A DNA stretch of 64,000 bases. It comes from Hanleya hanleyi. Its lineage: Eukaryota > Mollusca > Polyplacophora > Lepidopleurida > Hanleyidae. Under the pieces are notes generated by a model, which ran no database searches, was not told where the DNA came from, and worked only from the letters and a program-made list of their open reading frames with translations. The position numbers and the translations under genes were made by a program. This document shows, piece by piece, positions 23,188 to 34,599 of the stretch (position 1 is the stretch's first letter; each line of letters opens with the position of its first letter). Location of the stretch: NCBI GenBank assembly GCA_036873755.1, contig JAVTVY010019473.1, positions 1 to 64,000 on the forward strand, in the 5' to 3' direction.

Positions 23188-25068
23188 CAGGGATTCATAC
23201 AAGTCGCTTTTTACCACCGAATACCGGTGGTAAAAAAAATTAGAAAACTCAATTCGTATGGCAAGAAAGTCAATTGCTTCCGTTTTATTGGACAAATACT
23301 CAATTTTTCGTGGAAAACTCAATTCGCCAGACATGGTCAAAGTTAATTTGACAGCCCTAAATTACGAAATAAACTCAATCGAATGACGATCTTACCGTGA
23401 AAACGACACTAACAGGCGCCGGGAGCGGGCCACCACGTGTCGTTGTGTTGTTGTTAACGCTTTCGAGTATGCTGATCACAGCGCCGCGTAGCGGCAGACA
23501 CAATTGCTTGCATACATTATTTCCGGAACCCTCAAACGTTTATTGTGTGGCAGCCTGCATTCGTACTGCCGAGGGTTCCCAGACTGTCGCTAAAGTTTGA
23601 CAACAGGGACTCCCGCCCAAAAGTTTTTATCGGTCATCTGTCGCCGTAAAAGTTATTTTTTTCTTCACCTTCAAACAGACCCTGTGTAGTTGTTGTTGTC
23701 ATCTTTAAATCGCGTAGGTCGTCAATTTGTCCGCCAGAGTTGCAAGTTTCAGAAATGAAATATAGTCTACGAAACGAAAGAAAAATCTGCCCTCGCATTG
23801 TTGTTAGACGAAAACTTTTGTGCCCTACTTCTCTATTTTGAAAGTGAACTCTTCCAATTCGATTCATCGGGAAGGCTTGTGGGCTTACAACACCGGGTCA
23901 GTGGAAGTTTCCATTACCGCAATAGGGTTGACATCCGACAGTCTTGCGCTTTGTAGAACCACGTGCCTGCAGTCAGTCGACCATATTTCCCGGCTAAATT
24001 TGGACCGTAATGCCGACGTTCAGTCCATTCAGTATCCGTCAAACACGAAGTAAAAAGTGAGTTGTCCAGCGATGTCAGAGATTGAAAATACATCAAGACT
24101 AAACGTCTGAATTTCACATGACTTGCTAAAGCTAAGACCTGCAATCATGATCGGGTTGTATTTTTCTAAAGTACATTGACTGGTCTAGAACTTCACTCGT
24201 GAGATGCTAGTGAGACTGACGCTGCGATGAGACCAGGCTGCATATTTTATCTTTGTCTGCTCCATAAAGTTGACTCCTCGTTGATTATAAACAATAAATT
24301 TTAATAGTTGGAAGAGTAATGAAAAATCATACTTTAAATACGAGGTGACCTCCAAAACTGGATTTTAGAGAACTCGGGAGATAAATAGCACTCAAGAAAT
24401 TTGCTTAAAAAATTTAACATTGAGCAACTGTGACCATCCAAAATATTCGGTAGTTTTCAGAAAATTTAGACTTTAGAACTTGGCAGATCTGTCTCATGTG
24501 AACACTTTGTTACTGAATTAAAGTTTAATAATCTACAGAGGCTGTGTTTGGTGCAGTTAGCTGCAGATAAGAGGACATGTTTCCTGGTTCGATCGTTCGC
24601 TTTTTTGAATAATTACTGCTTGATTTTTCTCTCCGATTTCATTCGTGATATAGATCCCTATGTCCATTGTTATTCAGACTGATCTTGTGGTACGGTACAT
24701 GTAAATCTCTCGGTTTTTATACATCATCCGATGAAAACTTTAGCTGAAGATGCGCTGAATAAAATGAGTTTTATTTAATTTGGATATTGGGTAGATGAAA
24801 ATGTTTTGTCAAAAATAACCCCTGCTCATAGTATAATATATTGACCAAATTAAAACACACCAAAAAAATCCTGTGCATGGTGGTGGTTGAAATATTTGAG
24901 AACTGAATACCAATAGGTAAATCGGTGGTAAAAAATTTTGAAAACTCAATTGCAATCTTTGAATCGGCGATAAAAAAATTTGAAAACTCAATTTCACCAT
25001 TATGAAAACTCAATTTTGAGTAATATTGAGTTTTCGGTGGTAAAATTTTTGACTTGTATGAATCCCTG
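23188..25068. mobile_element. Nested inverted-end element inside the Mutator-like element
   Basis: CAGGGATTCATACAAG at 23188-23203 recurs inverted at 25053-25068, both followed inward by a (T/A)-run and ACCACCGA. CAGGG ends suggest hAT, but the flanks are AC-rich and no clean 8 bp duplication can be read. The subterminal zones repeat GGTGGTAAAAA and AAAACTCAATT words. No transposase seen. Confidence 0.55.
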
Positions 25069-25082
25069 ACACACACAATCTG

Positions 25083-25611
25083 CTTACGAAAGCACAGAGG
25101 GTAGAAAAAAAACCAAGTGACTCGGGATTGTTGTTGTTTCTCGGCACATATCTCAAAACGTCCTTCCCGCTTCGCGCCATCTTTCTTTCCTTTCCTTTGC
25201 GCGCACGAGGATTACCCAAAATGCAAACCGCTCACGTGTTCGGAAAGAAATTCGTCCACTGGCAAACAACATGTCGGCTGTTAAGAGGGCCATCAATTCT
25301 GTTGTGTCCGACTTGAATTTGAATTATTCACTCAAAACGGAACAAAGGAATATTTTGAAGTATATGTGTGCCAAAAAGCAACAGAATTGATGGCCCTCCT
25401 AACAGCTGACATGTTGTTTACCAGTGGACGAATTTCTTTCCGAACACGTGCGCGGTTTGCATTTTGGGTAATCCTCGGCGAGAATCTCGGGCTTCCGCAA
25501 AACAACACGTGCTCACAGAGTTGAGCAGGGAAGACGTTATGTTTGTCCCGAGGAACAACAACAACCCCGAGTCACTTATTTTTTCCTACCCTCTGTGCCT
25601 TCGTGAGGAGT
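25083..25611. repeat. Inverted duplication (hairpin) of a gene 5' end
   Basis: About 220 bp (25083-25302) is repeated in inverse (about 25378-25611) around an ~80 bp loop. Conserved blocks include GCACAGAGGGTAG, GTGACTCGGG, GGATTACCCAAAATGCAAAC, CACGTGTTCGGAAAGAAATT and the start ATGTC[G/A]GCTGTTA. Differences are concentrated in the outer half. RNA crossing it would form a long imperfect hairpin. Confidence 0.8.
25271..25390 (+). pseudogene. Truncated captured coding start
   Basis: A 39-codon frame starts MSAVKRAINSVVSDLNLN and continues with LKTEQRNILKYM before a stop. The pattern F/YxLKxEQxxxLK is what precedes the Walker A motif in RecQ-type helicases, but no helicase motif follows, so the family is only a guess. 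The opposite arm carries a second inverted copy of the first ~12 codons. No complete gene here. Confidence 0.3.
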
Positions 25612-25781
25612 TTGTGTGTGTACAGTATTGAAGTTGATGGTATAAGGTACGTTTTAAATATCTATTTCTGTCGAATTACATGAAATGGAATGTTGTTGTT
25701 GCTCGCGCGCTATAGCTTGGTTTCTCCCACCCAATGGCGTGAGCATCCCCTGGTCACGCCAACAAGGGCTACCAGAGGCAT

Positions 25782-27346
25782 TATGTATAACTGATTTGAT
25801 TCACAACACCTCATGTACCATGTAAATTAAGCAAAATTGCCTCTCACTAGTAGCGCTGTTGTCGGTACAAGCAAATATATTTTATTCATGTAGGAATAAA
25901 GCGTGAATTGTGCAAAAGAGTTATCTCCCATGTCTAACTCAGAAACTCTGGCTGTGATAGGTGAATATAGGTAAGGGGGCGTGGCAATCGCATTCCTATC
26001 ACAGCTCAGAGCGCACGTAGGTTAAATTTTCGCGATAAAAGCTGGCCTTCCGAAAAGTGCCTTTTCGCAATCTTTCGCTGACGAAAATAACGAAACGGGA
26101 GAGAAATAATATGCCAATTTGATACAATTTGACCGACCTGAGCTTCTTTGACCATGTACCATCTTTCATGACTGCTTTGATGCTGACAAAATGTGATCAA
26201 ACGTGTGGGAAAAACATTGACTGATTTTCCCATTTTGGCACATTTCTGACATGTTGTAAAAATATGACCTACGCTATTTTTATCTCTGACCTTTCTGATC
26301 ACGTGAATAAACACACGTCTCTATTGGTTTATAACCAGCATGGATCGATTTCTTGATGACGTGAGCCAAAAGGTCGACCACATTTTGTGCATGTCCCTGT
26401 CAACTGTGGAGAAAGAACACAATGGTTTTTTTTGGACAAAATCCGTGTTTGAAGGCAGATTTCATCCAATTAAAGGAGTCATTAGGTGGTTGTCATAGTG
26501 CTGGAGATGCCAAATCATATTATTTATTCGATAAAATGCTTTTTGTGCCTCTGTCCCAATTCCCCACGCCGTGTGCAGTTAAAGATCTCGAGCGACTGAC
26601 GTCTTATTTAGTTATTTCTATTTCGGGCTCTATTAGTCATTCGGGCTAAGGAGTCTGATTCAGCAACAACAACCAAAAAAATACACTCCTTAGTCGATGT
26701 TTTTGGGCTACTCCCATGTCATAGCCTCAGTCTGTAACCAATTCAGGACTTGTGCAAGTGTAGGTCATGTGGTTACATTTTGGATGAGTTTCGGAAGATG
26801 TCATATGCGGGTTTTTCTAACGATTGGAGTCAATGAGAATTTATTTTTGAGCAAAATTTTGCAGCTTGATTCTGATCAAATTCAGAACTTGAAGTGCATA
26901 ATTTACCTTCCAAGTGAGACAACTTGTAAAATAGTTTTCACTCATATGTAGCAGAAGCTATTAATGAATCGTCTGATTCAGTGGTTGTAACATTTTAATG
27001 CTATCTTTCTCCAAATTTTATTTGAATGTGATCTAAAACATGCAGGATCTTTGAAGATGCTGCAAAAAAAAATTAGAGCTGCAATCTGCGATAACATTTT
27101 AGCAGTTGCCGATCGACTCTGCCAAAAAACTTGGACACGTTCCCATTTTGGATGAAGCGGACACAGTTTTGGTGGATAAATTTGATGTAATTCTACTGAT
27201 GATGGAAAACCTTTAGCTTTGGCGAGGTCATGCTATGAAAGTGCCCACTAGCGAAAGTTTGGTCGACGATCACTCGCAAATGAAACTAGTTAGCTGGCCT
27301 TAGATCACATCGGCGATTAAACATATTGAGTAGCAGTCTTTCGTTT
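25782..27346. other. No gene recognised
   Basis: Contains a short frame from ATG 26340 (MDRFLDDVSQKVDH..., 52 codons) without a recognised family, a weak hairpin CTGTGATAGG/CCTATCACAG (25952, 26003) and ACTCCTTAG/CTAAGGAGT around 26646-26695. Nothing supported as a gene. Confidence 0.35.
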
Positions 27347-27514
27347 TTGAAAACAGCAGGAGTGCTGTAAATCACTCCCCTAATTGATTCTAGGTGTGTA
27401 AATCACACTCCTGAAGACTTTTAGTATGTAGAGAAGTTGTTTTGATGAGTGCTGATTCCACTCGCCTAGATCGATTTTAGGAGTGTGGTGTGATCACCCT
27501 CCTTAAAAACGAAT
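27347..27514. mobile_element. Small foldback made of AGGAGTG/CACTCCT words
   Basis: TTCGTTTTT at the left and its inverse AAAAACGAA at the right enclose repeated, alternating AGGAGTG and CACTCC words, the same architecture as the elements at 11934 and 13350 but with different ends and a different word. Confidence 0.4.
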
Positions 27515-28540
27515 AACTCGAGTAGGCCTACCAGTAATTTACTCGCCATTTTGGCAAAAAACCTTGATTTGGCAACCATATATTTTGAACACTGTTGTCG
27601 TTGTAAAGACGGCACAGGGAAAATGCATGTGAAATCAATGGTGTGATCATCTGCTGAGGCAACCATTATACATGTACATTCTCATTTTGAAGACCTTAGC
27701 TGATGAAATGTTCTGTTTTTCTTCAGATATGTGAATGAGCAGTATTGTGTATATAAGACTGGTGATCATGGACAGAGAGAACGTTTCCCCCCTCACCATG
27801 CCTCTATCCATGGTAACTGATACGAAAGGGGCAGGTGATCATGACAATGGGGGTGGAGCCAGGCCCAAGGATATGAAATCGCAATCTTGTAAGTCTTGTT
27901 AGAACTTGGTGATTGAATGATTTGGTGTATAATACATCTGACATCAGTGTTGTGGAATTGTTGTTCAAGCTAAATTGGCTTTTCATATGAAACGGATCAC
28001 AAATCATACCCTTCCCCCCCTCCCCTCCAAACCACAAAGTGTCCAATAAATGCAAATTTAAGCGGATCGTTGAATAAATTGGGCAGGATAGAAGAAGAGT
28101 TGCAGTGTTCTATACAGAAAAATTTGTTGAGTCTTTATTTGATTTTTTGTAAATTTGTCGATTTGAAAAATTGACAAGAAACAGCTGTCAACAAGAAAGT
28201 GCTAGAGTGTTCAGATGGTGTTTGGTACACATGGTCAACTTAAAAGTGTTACATATTGACACAAATTCAAATAATATATAAAAATATTTGATTCTTGGCA
28301 ACAGTTGATTTTTTCCAAATATTGGTGCATTAAAAATAACTTTTTATCTCGCCTTACGAAGTAAAGGGGAGATATTGTGAGAGGGGGAAAGAGGATGTCG
28401 TCGTCGGTGTCGGTGTCGGTGTCCCCTGCCTGGAAATGAATGGGTTTTTGGTTTAGCAAGTTAAAAAAAAATCTAGAAAAATTAGAAAAAATATAAAAAA
28501 AATATAAAAAATATGGGGGATGGGTATGCCACCTGGGGGT
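27515..28540. other. No gene recognised
   Basis: Holds a purine-rich, GGTGTC-repeat segment (28345-28430; CGTCGTCGGTGTCGGTGTC) of a type common in mollusc repeats. No coding evidence. Confidence 0.35.
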
Positions 28541-28687
28541 ACTACCCCTGGGGTACTCTAATGTTAAAATCCCTATGAATGAGTTTTGCGTTTAGCTGAA
28601 GTGCACATGTACATCTGTACTTGGAAAGTTTCTTGCAGTTGTCAGCTGTCATTGGATGATTATGAAACTTGGTACACATGTTTCTTA
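28541..28687. repeat. Left part of the ~0.2 kb tandem array
   Basis: It carries GTTGTCAGCTGTCATTGGAT and GAAACTTGGTACACATGTTT, the same blocks as the array from 31865 onwards, and ends exactly where the PIF-like element starts. Confidence 0.75.
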
Positions 28688-29128
28688 GGCCAAACAAAAT
28701 AATATCTGTGTTTACTGTTACATGCATTTTGAAAATAGGGTAGGTAGGTAGGCTTTTTTATTTTATTTACTCCAAAATTTTATGACGTATTTTCTTAGGG
28801 TAGGTAGGAACATCGCAAAAAATTTGCTCAATTTTTTTTCCCGTATATGTAGGTCAGTCAAAATTGCGATTGTATCACATTTCTTAACACTTAAGTTATG
28901 CTGTTAACTGTTTTGTATGTGTGCTGGTATATGTAACTGCACAAAACAGTTTTTCTCTCCACAGTATATTTTCTTTCCCATTTGTGTTGTACTTTCAAGA
29001 ATAAATATGTTTTGAATACATGGTTCATTCCTGTCCACCTGTGTTTGGTGTTGGTACTTCTAGTTCTATTCTATCCTTGGCATTACACGCCTCGGGTCTG
29101 ATTATTATTCTAATGTATAATGCATATA

Positions 29129-30235
29129 CAGGGGTCGAAAAGTCCGCCTGTCCACCTGTCGTCGACAGGTAATATTTCCTTGTGACAGGCAGAACAAAAA
29201 ACTACCTGTCGCAAGTGACAGGTAGAAAAAACTTCTACTAACTGTTTTATCAGTTCCCTGAATCATTACGATGTTCAAGAAATCAAGAAAACACCGAAAT
29301 TCAACTAAAAAATAAACGTAATGTTTCGCCGACATTCGTTCTCCACTTTATTACGATATCTGTGTGAAGAACATCAAGGGAGGTAAGTTGTCCAAGCATG
29401 TGATCTCTATGACTGTCGAGTCCCCTCGAATTGCCCGTTTATTGCTTATATATCTTGGGAAAATTGAGGGTTCCCGATATTGCTAGCTTGTCTACGTCAT
29501 CATGTCCGTGGCGGGAAGCACTGGAAGAGACCAGCAATCATATCTCTGAAAAAAACATTCACTTCTTTAACTTTTGAAATGGATCATTTCCTCAAACGGA
29601 ATAATGTGGAGGAAACGAATAAATCGGGCAGCTTGCCGACCAGCCGTGACTGTGCCACTGACATCGGCACTGGCTGATCAGCTGATTGAACTATGACGGT
29701 CTGTCTCACATAATGATTGACTGAGAGGGAACGGGATTTTCAGCTACATATCGGAGACAATTTTTCTCTGAGAAGTGAAATTTTGCACATTCATCTGAAC
29801 ACGATTTGTGCATTTTCATCCGGAAGTATAGATAGATTTGTTGCTTACGCAGGTCTGTATCCAGGATTTTTTTGCAGGTTCCCATCCCATTCCTAATTCA
29901 TTATTGAGGGCCCAATTTTCATTAGTGAATGTATGTCAAAGTTCCATTGTTCAGGCTGGTGTTTTACACAAAACACAAAATAATGTTTAACACAAAACGT
30001 AAGCTTATCAATGAAAGGTACATTTATGTACATTATATTTTACAGTGGGTGACAAAAAAATATTTTTGCAATCACTTGATTGACAGCCTCTGAGATAGTT
30101 CATCATCATTACAGTTTTAACCATGGAAAAATGAATCACATGGTTTTGTTCAGGTTGTAATTTAATGTGACAGGTAGAAAATAATTCTACCTGTCACATG
30201 TGACAGGTGGAGATTTTCAAACATTTCGACCCCTG
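29129..30235. mobile_element. hAT-like element nested in the PIF-like element
   Basis: Ends CAGGGGTCGAAA (29129) and TTTCGACCCCTG (to 30235) match the hAT CAGGGGTCG type. Subterminal ACCTGTC/GACAGGT words are dense and form ACCTGTCACATGTGACAGGT, a perfect palindrome, at 30189-30208. ATATA flanks both sides (29124-29128, 30236-30240); an 8 bp duplication is not visible. A short frame starting MDHFLKRNNVEETN at about 29578 may be the remnant of the element's protein start. Confidence 0.6.
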
Positions 30236-31599
30236 ATATATGTATTGGGATATTCACCGGTCATGTACATGAAGCACCATGGCCTCTACCCTAGTCTTCG
30301 ATCATCGATGTGCAAATTCTTTATGGAGGACGGCCTAGTGGCTACTGAATGTCAGATCAAATTCACATTACCCATTGAGTCTGCAATATGCCACAAATGA
30401 TTTTCAAATCCCAATTAACAATTATGGTATAAACTTTGATGATTTCTACAACTATTGTGGTGTGTGTGTGTAAAAATCAGCAAGCATTATATAATTTTGT
30501 ACCAAGTATTACAAACCTAAAGTAATCTGAATGTTTTCTCCCCACTTCTATCCTCATCAGATCTCCTCCCTTGCATTCATAATAGATGTATGCTTTGTTA
30601 AAACAAAGAGCATACTGTCGATGAATTGAATGAATTGTACACAAAGATTGACACTTTTAATGCCAAAATAATTTACATGTAGTGCAGGAACGAAACATGA
30701 ATGAAATCAGATTCCTCCTGGACAGTTCGACCGACAAAGTGCAAGTTATTTCATAATTCGTGTCCAAGCCAGATGTGCCATGGCTATCCTCAAACATTTC
30801 TCTTAACAGGTTTGATGACATGCTGCTTCACCATGCTATGCTTGCCAGACACAGGACAGTGGCACCTGAAACAATATAAAAGTACAATATTATTATTAAA
30901 AAAAGGTGGTGATATTGAACAGTATGTGCACCAAATAACACGTATACTCCGGAAACATGACAACATGATCATTAACTCAAAAGTATTTAAGTCTGGTATT
31001 TTTTGCTCCAGACAAAACGTTGTTGCAATGCTGGACAAATCCGTCGGCAAAAGTCACACTATGTTGTGAAAGTCACGTGTGAATCACATATAAAAATTCG
31101 TCTGAAGGATCAGTGAGACAGACGGACTAGATGTCTCTGTGAGATGGGAACATACACAATCTGATTTATCACAAAAAAGTCGAACGAATATTCGTACAAT
31201 GCAGTTCCAGAAATATTTTCTGAAATGACATATTTATTCGAAATAAATTTCACGTTCGATCTTTACGTTTGAAACTGTGACCAGATATGTGTTGGGCGAC
31301 TCCAGTCATGTTAAAAACCCGGTGAAAACTCTTCAAAAATAATTCAGACGTCTACGCTGGCGCAACATATCTATAAATTTCTTATCAACAGTCAGATAAA
31401 AGCAGCTCGTCACGATCATGACACACCGCATTGGTTTGGCCAGTTAAATGCGTGTTTAATTGGAACAACCACCAGCTGATTTCACCACAAGCCCAAACGA
31501 ATATTCCGTAAAATGTTCACGCTATCATTGATTAAACGGGAAGAGTATCGACAAATCAACAAACCTTCGCCGCATGGATTTGCCGCCATGTTTGCTGCC

Positions 31600-31700
31600 C
31601 CAGGCGACATCGGATGAGAGTAGATAGCTGATTGGCGGAGGGACAAGAGCTTGTGATCGACCAGCCAATCACAGCGGAGGTCTCTTGGCGTTCTCTGGGT
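31600..31700. promoter_or_regulatory. Divergent ATTGG/CCAAT pair in the PIF-like element
   Basis: GATTGGCGG (about 31630) and CCAATCACAG (about 31669) face each other near the right end. They could be promoter boxes of a lost transposase gene; evidence is limited to the motifs. Confidence 0.2.
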
Positions 31701-31864
31701 GTTTAAAAAGTTGAACCTGAAAAATAAGAACTCCGCCACGGAAACGGACTGGGTCGCCAGATTTCGGTCATTTTTTTGCCCAAGTCGGAAAAAGACGGAG
31801 GATCGGCGCATTTTTGCTTGGTAGGGTCGGGTAACCGTAAACACACATATTATTTTGTTTGGCC

Positions 31865-33175
31865 TTATGATAAGAGGATGTACCTGTGCTATTTTTGAGA
31901 AGAAATATTAATTTTTCTCAAAATTATGGCAAATGAAGAGTTTTCTGTTTAGGTAAATTGTACATGTAGGCCTCTACATGTATACATATACATCTACATG
32001 GTAACTTTGCTCCAGTTGTCAGCTGTCATTGGATGATTATGAAACTTGGTACACATGTTTCTTATGATTAGAGGATGTACCTGTGCTATTTTTGACAAGA
32101 AATATTAATTTTTCTCCAAATTATGGCAAATGAAGAGTTTTCTGTTTAGGTAAATTGTACATATACATGTCCATGGTAAGTTTGCTCCAGTTGTCAGCTG
32201 TCATTGGATGATTATGAAACTTGGTACACATGTTTCTTATGATAAGAGGATGTACCTGTGCTATTTTTGAGAAGAAATATTAATTTTTCTCAAAATTATG
32301 GCAAATGAAGAGTTTTCTGTTTAGGTAAATTGTACATGTAGGCCTCTACATGTATACATATACATCTACATGGTAACTTTGCTCCAGTTGTCCGCTGTCA
32401 TTGGATGATTATGAAACTTGGTACACATGTTTCTTATGATTAGAGGATGTACCTGTGCTATTTTTGACAAGAAATATTAATTTTTCTCCAAATTATGGCA
32501 AATGAAGAGTTTTCTGTTTAGGTAAATTGTACATGTAGGCCTCTACATGTATACATATACATGTACATGATAAGTTTGCTGCAGTTGTCAGCTCTCATTG
32601 GATGATTACGAAACTTGGTACAAATGTTTCTTATGATTGGAGGATTTTGAGATGAAATATTAATTTTTCTCCAAATTATGGCAACTGATTGAGTTTTGCG
32701 TTTAGCTGAAGTGCACATGTACATCTGCACACCACAGTTTGCTGCAGTTGTCAGCTGTCATTGAATGATTATGAAACTTGGTACACATGTTTCTTATGAT
32801 TAAAAGATGTACCTGTGATATTTAGGAGATGAAATATTAATTTTTGTTCAAATTTTGAGGGTTTTGTCTTAATCTGCCAATAATAATGCACATGTATATA
32901 CATGGAAAGTTTTCTGAAGCTGTCCGCTTTCATTGGATGAGTTTGACACTTGCTACCCAAGTTCAATGTGATTCAAAGATGTGCATGTGCTATTTAAGAA
33001 ATATGACATTAAATATGAATTTTTTTTTTTTTATTATTGCAGTTTAGACTTTGTATCTTTCCATTGATAAGGTTTTTGTTGGGCAAAAATTTACAGGTAG
33101 ATCTGTACATGGAAAGTTTGTTAAACCTTTCGTGGGATGATTATAAAACTTGGTGGACATGTTTCATGTTTTCCT
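31865..33175. repeat. Tandem array, units alternating about 175 and 197 bp
   Basis: Five to six units with blocks GTTTAGGTAAATTGTACAT, CAGTTGTCAGCTGTCATTGG, GAAACTTGGTACACATGTTT and ATGTACCTGTGCTATTTTTG. Length alternates because some units contain an extra GTAGGCCTCTACATGTATAC segment. Identity falls towards 33 kb. Confidence 0.9.
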
Positions 33176-33179
33176 AGGT

Positions 33180-34195
33180 CTCAGCTCTCCCGCAGTAATC
33201 CCACACGGGACTGACTATCCACCAGTAATCCCAAATGGCATTAGCCTATCCAGCAGTATTGCCATACGGGACTGACCTATCCAGCTGTAATCCCAAACAG
33301 AAATCAACTATCCAGCAGTAATCCCAGACCGAACTGGTCTATCCAGCAGTAATCCAATTTGGGACTGGCCTATTCAGCAGTAATCTCACACAGGACTGAC
33401 CTATCCAGCAGTAATCCCAATGGCACTGGCGTATCCAGCAGTAATGCCACACGGGACTGACATATCCACCAGTAATCCCAGACTGGACTGGCCTATCCTG
33501 AAGTAATCCAACATGGGACTGGCCTATCCAGCAGTAATTTCACACAGGACTGGCTTATGCAGCAGTAATCTCTCATGGGACTGACCTATCCAGATGTAAT
33601 ATGACACTGGATTGCAATTTGCAGCAGTAATCCCACACAGGTTTAGCCTATCCAGCAGTAATCCCACACGGGACTGGCCTCCTCAGCCATAATCCCACAC
33701 AGGATTGCCGTATGCAGCAGTAATCCCACATGGGACTGCCTATGCAGCAGTAATCCCACACGGGACTGGCCTCCTCAGCCATAATCCCACACAGGATTGC
33801 CGTATGCAGCAGTAATCCCACATGGGACTGCCTATGCAGCAGTAATCCCACATGGGACTGTCCTATCCAGCATTAATCCCATACGAGACTCATCTATCCA
33901 GCAGTAATCCCAGACAGGACTGGCCTATCCAGCAGTAATCCCACTTGGGACTGGACTATCCAGCAGTAATCCCACTTGGGACTGGACTATCCAGCAGTAA
34001 TCCCACAGGTGACTATCCATCAGTAATAACATGGGACTGGTCCACCCAGTGGTAATCCTACACAGGACTGGCCTATCCAGCAGTAATCTCACATGGGACT
34101 GAACTATGTACCAGTAATCCGACAGCACTGACCTATCCATCCTACATGGGATTAACTTTTGCCAGTAATCCTTCATGGGACTGATGTTATTGTCT
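33180..34195. repeat. ~30 bp minisatellite, about 33 copies
   Basis: Unit close to ACTGGCCTATCCAGCAGTAA followed by TCCCACACGGG. A 97-100 bp higher-order block (33655-33750 and 33750-33850) is nearly identical. Frames through it are repeat artefacts. Confidence 0.93.
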
Positions 34196-34359
34196 GTACC
34201 AGATAATCTATTCCAGACATTATTGTCTGTACCACATCACCTATTCCAGACCTTATTGTTTGCTCTACATGTATGCTTTCAATACTGCTGCACCTTTGGC
34301 GGATGACCCCGCAAGGCGAGATGTTGGGGTTCTCAGAACGCTTGTTTTGTGTCAGTAGA

Positions 34360-34592
34360 GGGAGGGAGGGAATTTGGCTTAATGTCACACTCAAGTTTGT
34401 TTCACTCATATGGTGACAGTCAGTTTGGTTGGTGGAGGAAGCCGGAGTACCCGGAGAGAACCACCGCCCTTCGGCAAGTAACTGACAAACTTTCACACAT
34501 AGACCAACTGGGCTCGAACCCGTGCCGGTTCAGCGGTGTGAGGCTAGCGGTCACCAGCGAAGCGCCTTAGACCACTCGGCCACCGAGGGCCC
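34360..34592 (-). mobile_element. tRNA-derived SINE with 13 bp target duplication
   Basis: On the minus strand the head GGTGGCCGAGTGGTCTAAGG (A box) and GGGTTCGAGCCC (B box) form a Leu/Ser-type tRNA-like promoter at 34500-34590. The body contains a GGAGGAAGCCGGAGTACCC block seen in many invertebrate SINE bodies, and the tail is pyrimidine-rich (CCCTCCCTCCC). TTGTGTCAGTAGA flanks it directly at 34347-34359 and 34593-34605. Full-length, about 233 bp. Confidence 0.85.
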
Positions 34593-34599
34593 TTGTGTC

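Larger units (their letters stand above)
23035..25770. mobile_element. Mutator-like element, 2.7 kb, non-autonomous
   Basis: The first 64 bp (23035-23098) are repeated without mismatch in inverse at 25707-25770. ACCAGAGGCAT flanks both ends directly (23024-23034, 25771-25781), an 11 bp target-site duplication. Long ends with a 9-11 bp duplication fit the Mutator superfamily. Identical ends mean recent insertion. No MULE transposase is visible; the interior is a nested element and an inverted duplication. Confidence 0.8.
28688..31864. mobile_element. PIF/Harbinger-like element, 3.2 kb
   Basis: Ends GGCCAAACAAAATAATAT (28688 onward) and the inverse at 31847-31864 continue to ~33 bp with two mismatches. 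TTA lies directly outside both ends (28685-28687, 31865-31867). A TWA duplication with GGC-type ends is the PIF/Harbinger pattern. The flanks join to a continuous copy of the tandem array (...GTTTCTTA / TTATGATAAG...), proving the insertion. No transposase or Myb-like frame seen. Confidence 0.75.

Noticed and set aside
23188..25068. 8 bp hAT target duplication
   Set aside because: Flanks are TATACACA and ACACACAC; similarity is due to AC-richness and does not align as a true duplication.
26340..26498. 52-codon frame starting MDRFLDDVSQKVDH
   Set aside because: Looks plausible as protein but has no known motif, no clear promoter and no splice partners; left unannotated.
29480..29677. Frame containing MDHFLKRNN as a complete transposase gene
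   Set aside because: Only ~33 codons after the Met and no BED finger, DDE or hAT dimerisation motif; mentioned only as a possible remnant.
33180..34195. CRISPR-like regular array
   Set aside because: Units are contiguous ~30 bp degenerate copies without unique spacers, in an animal genome.
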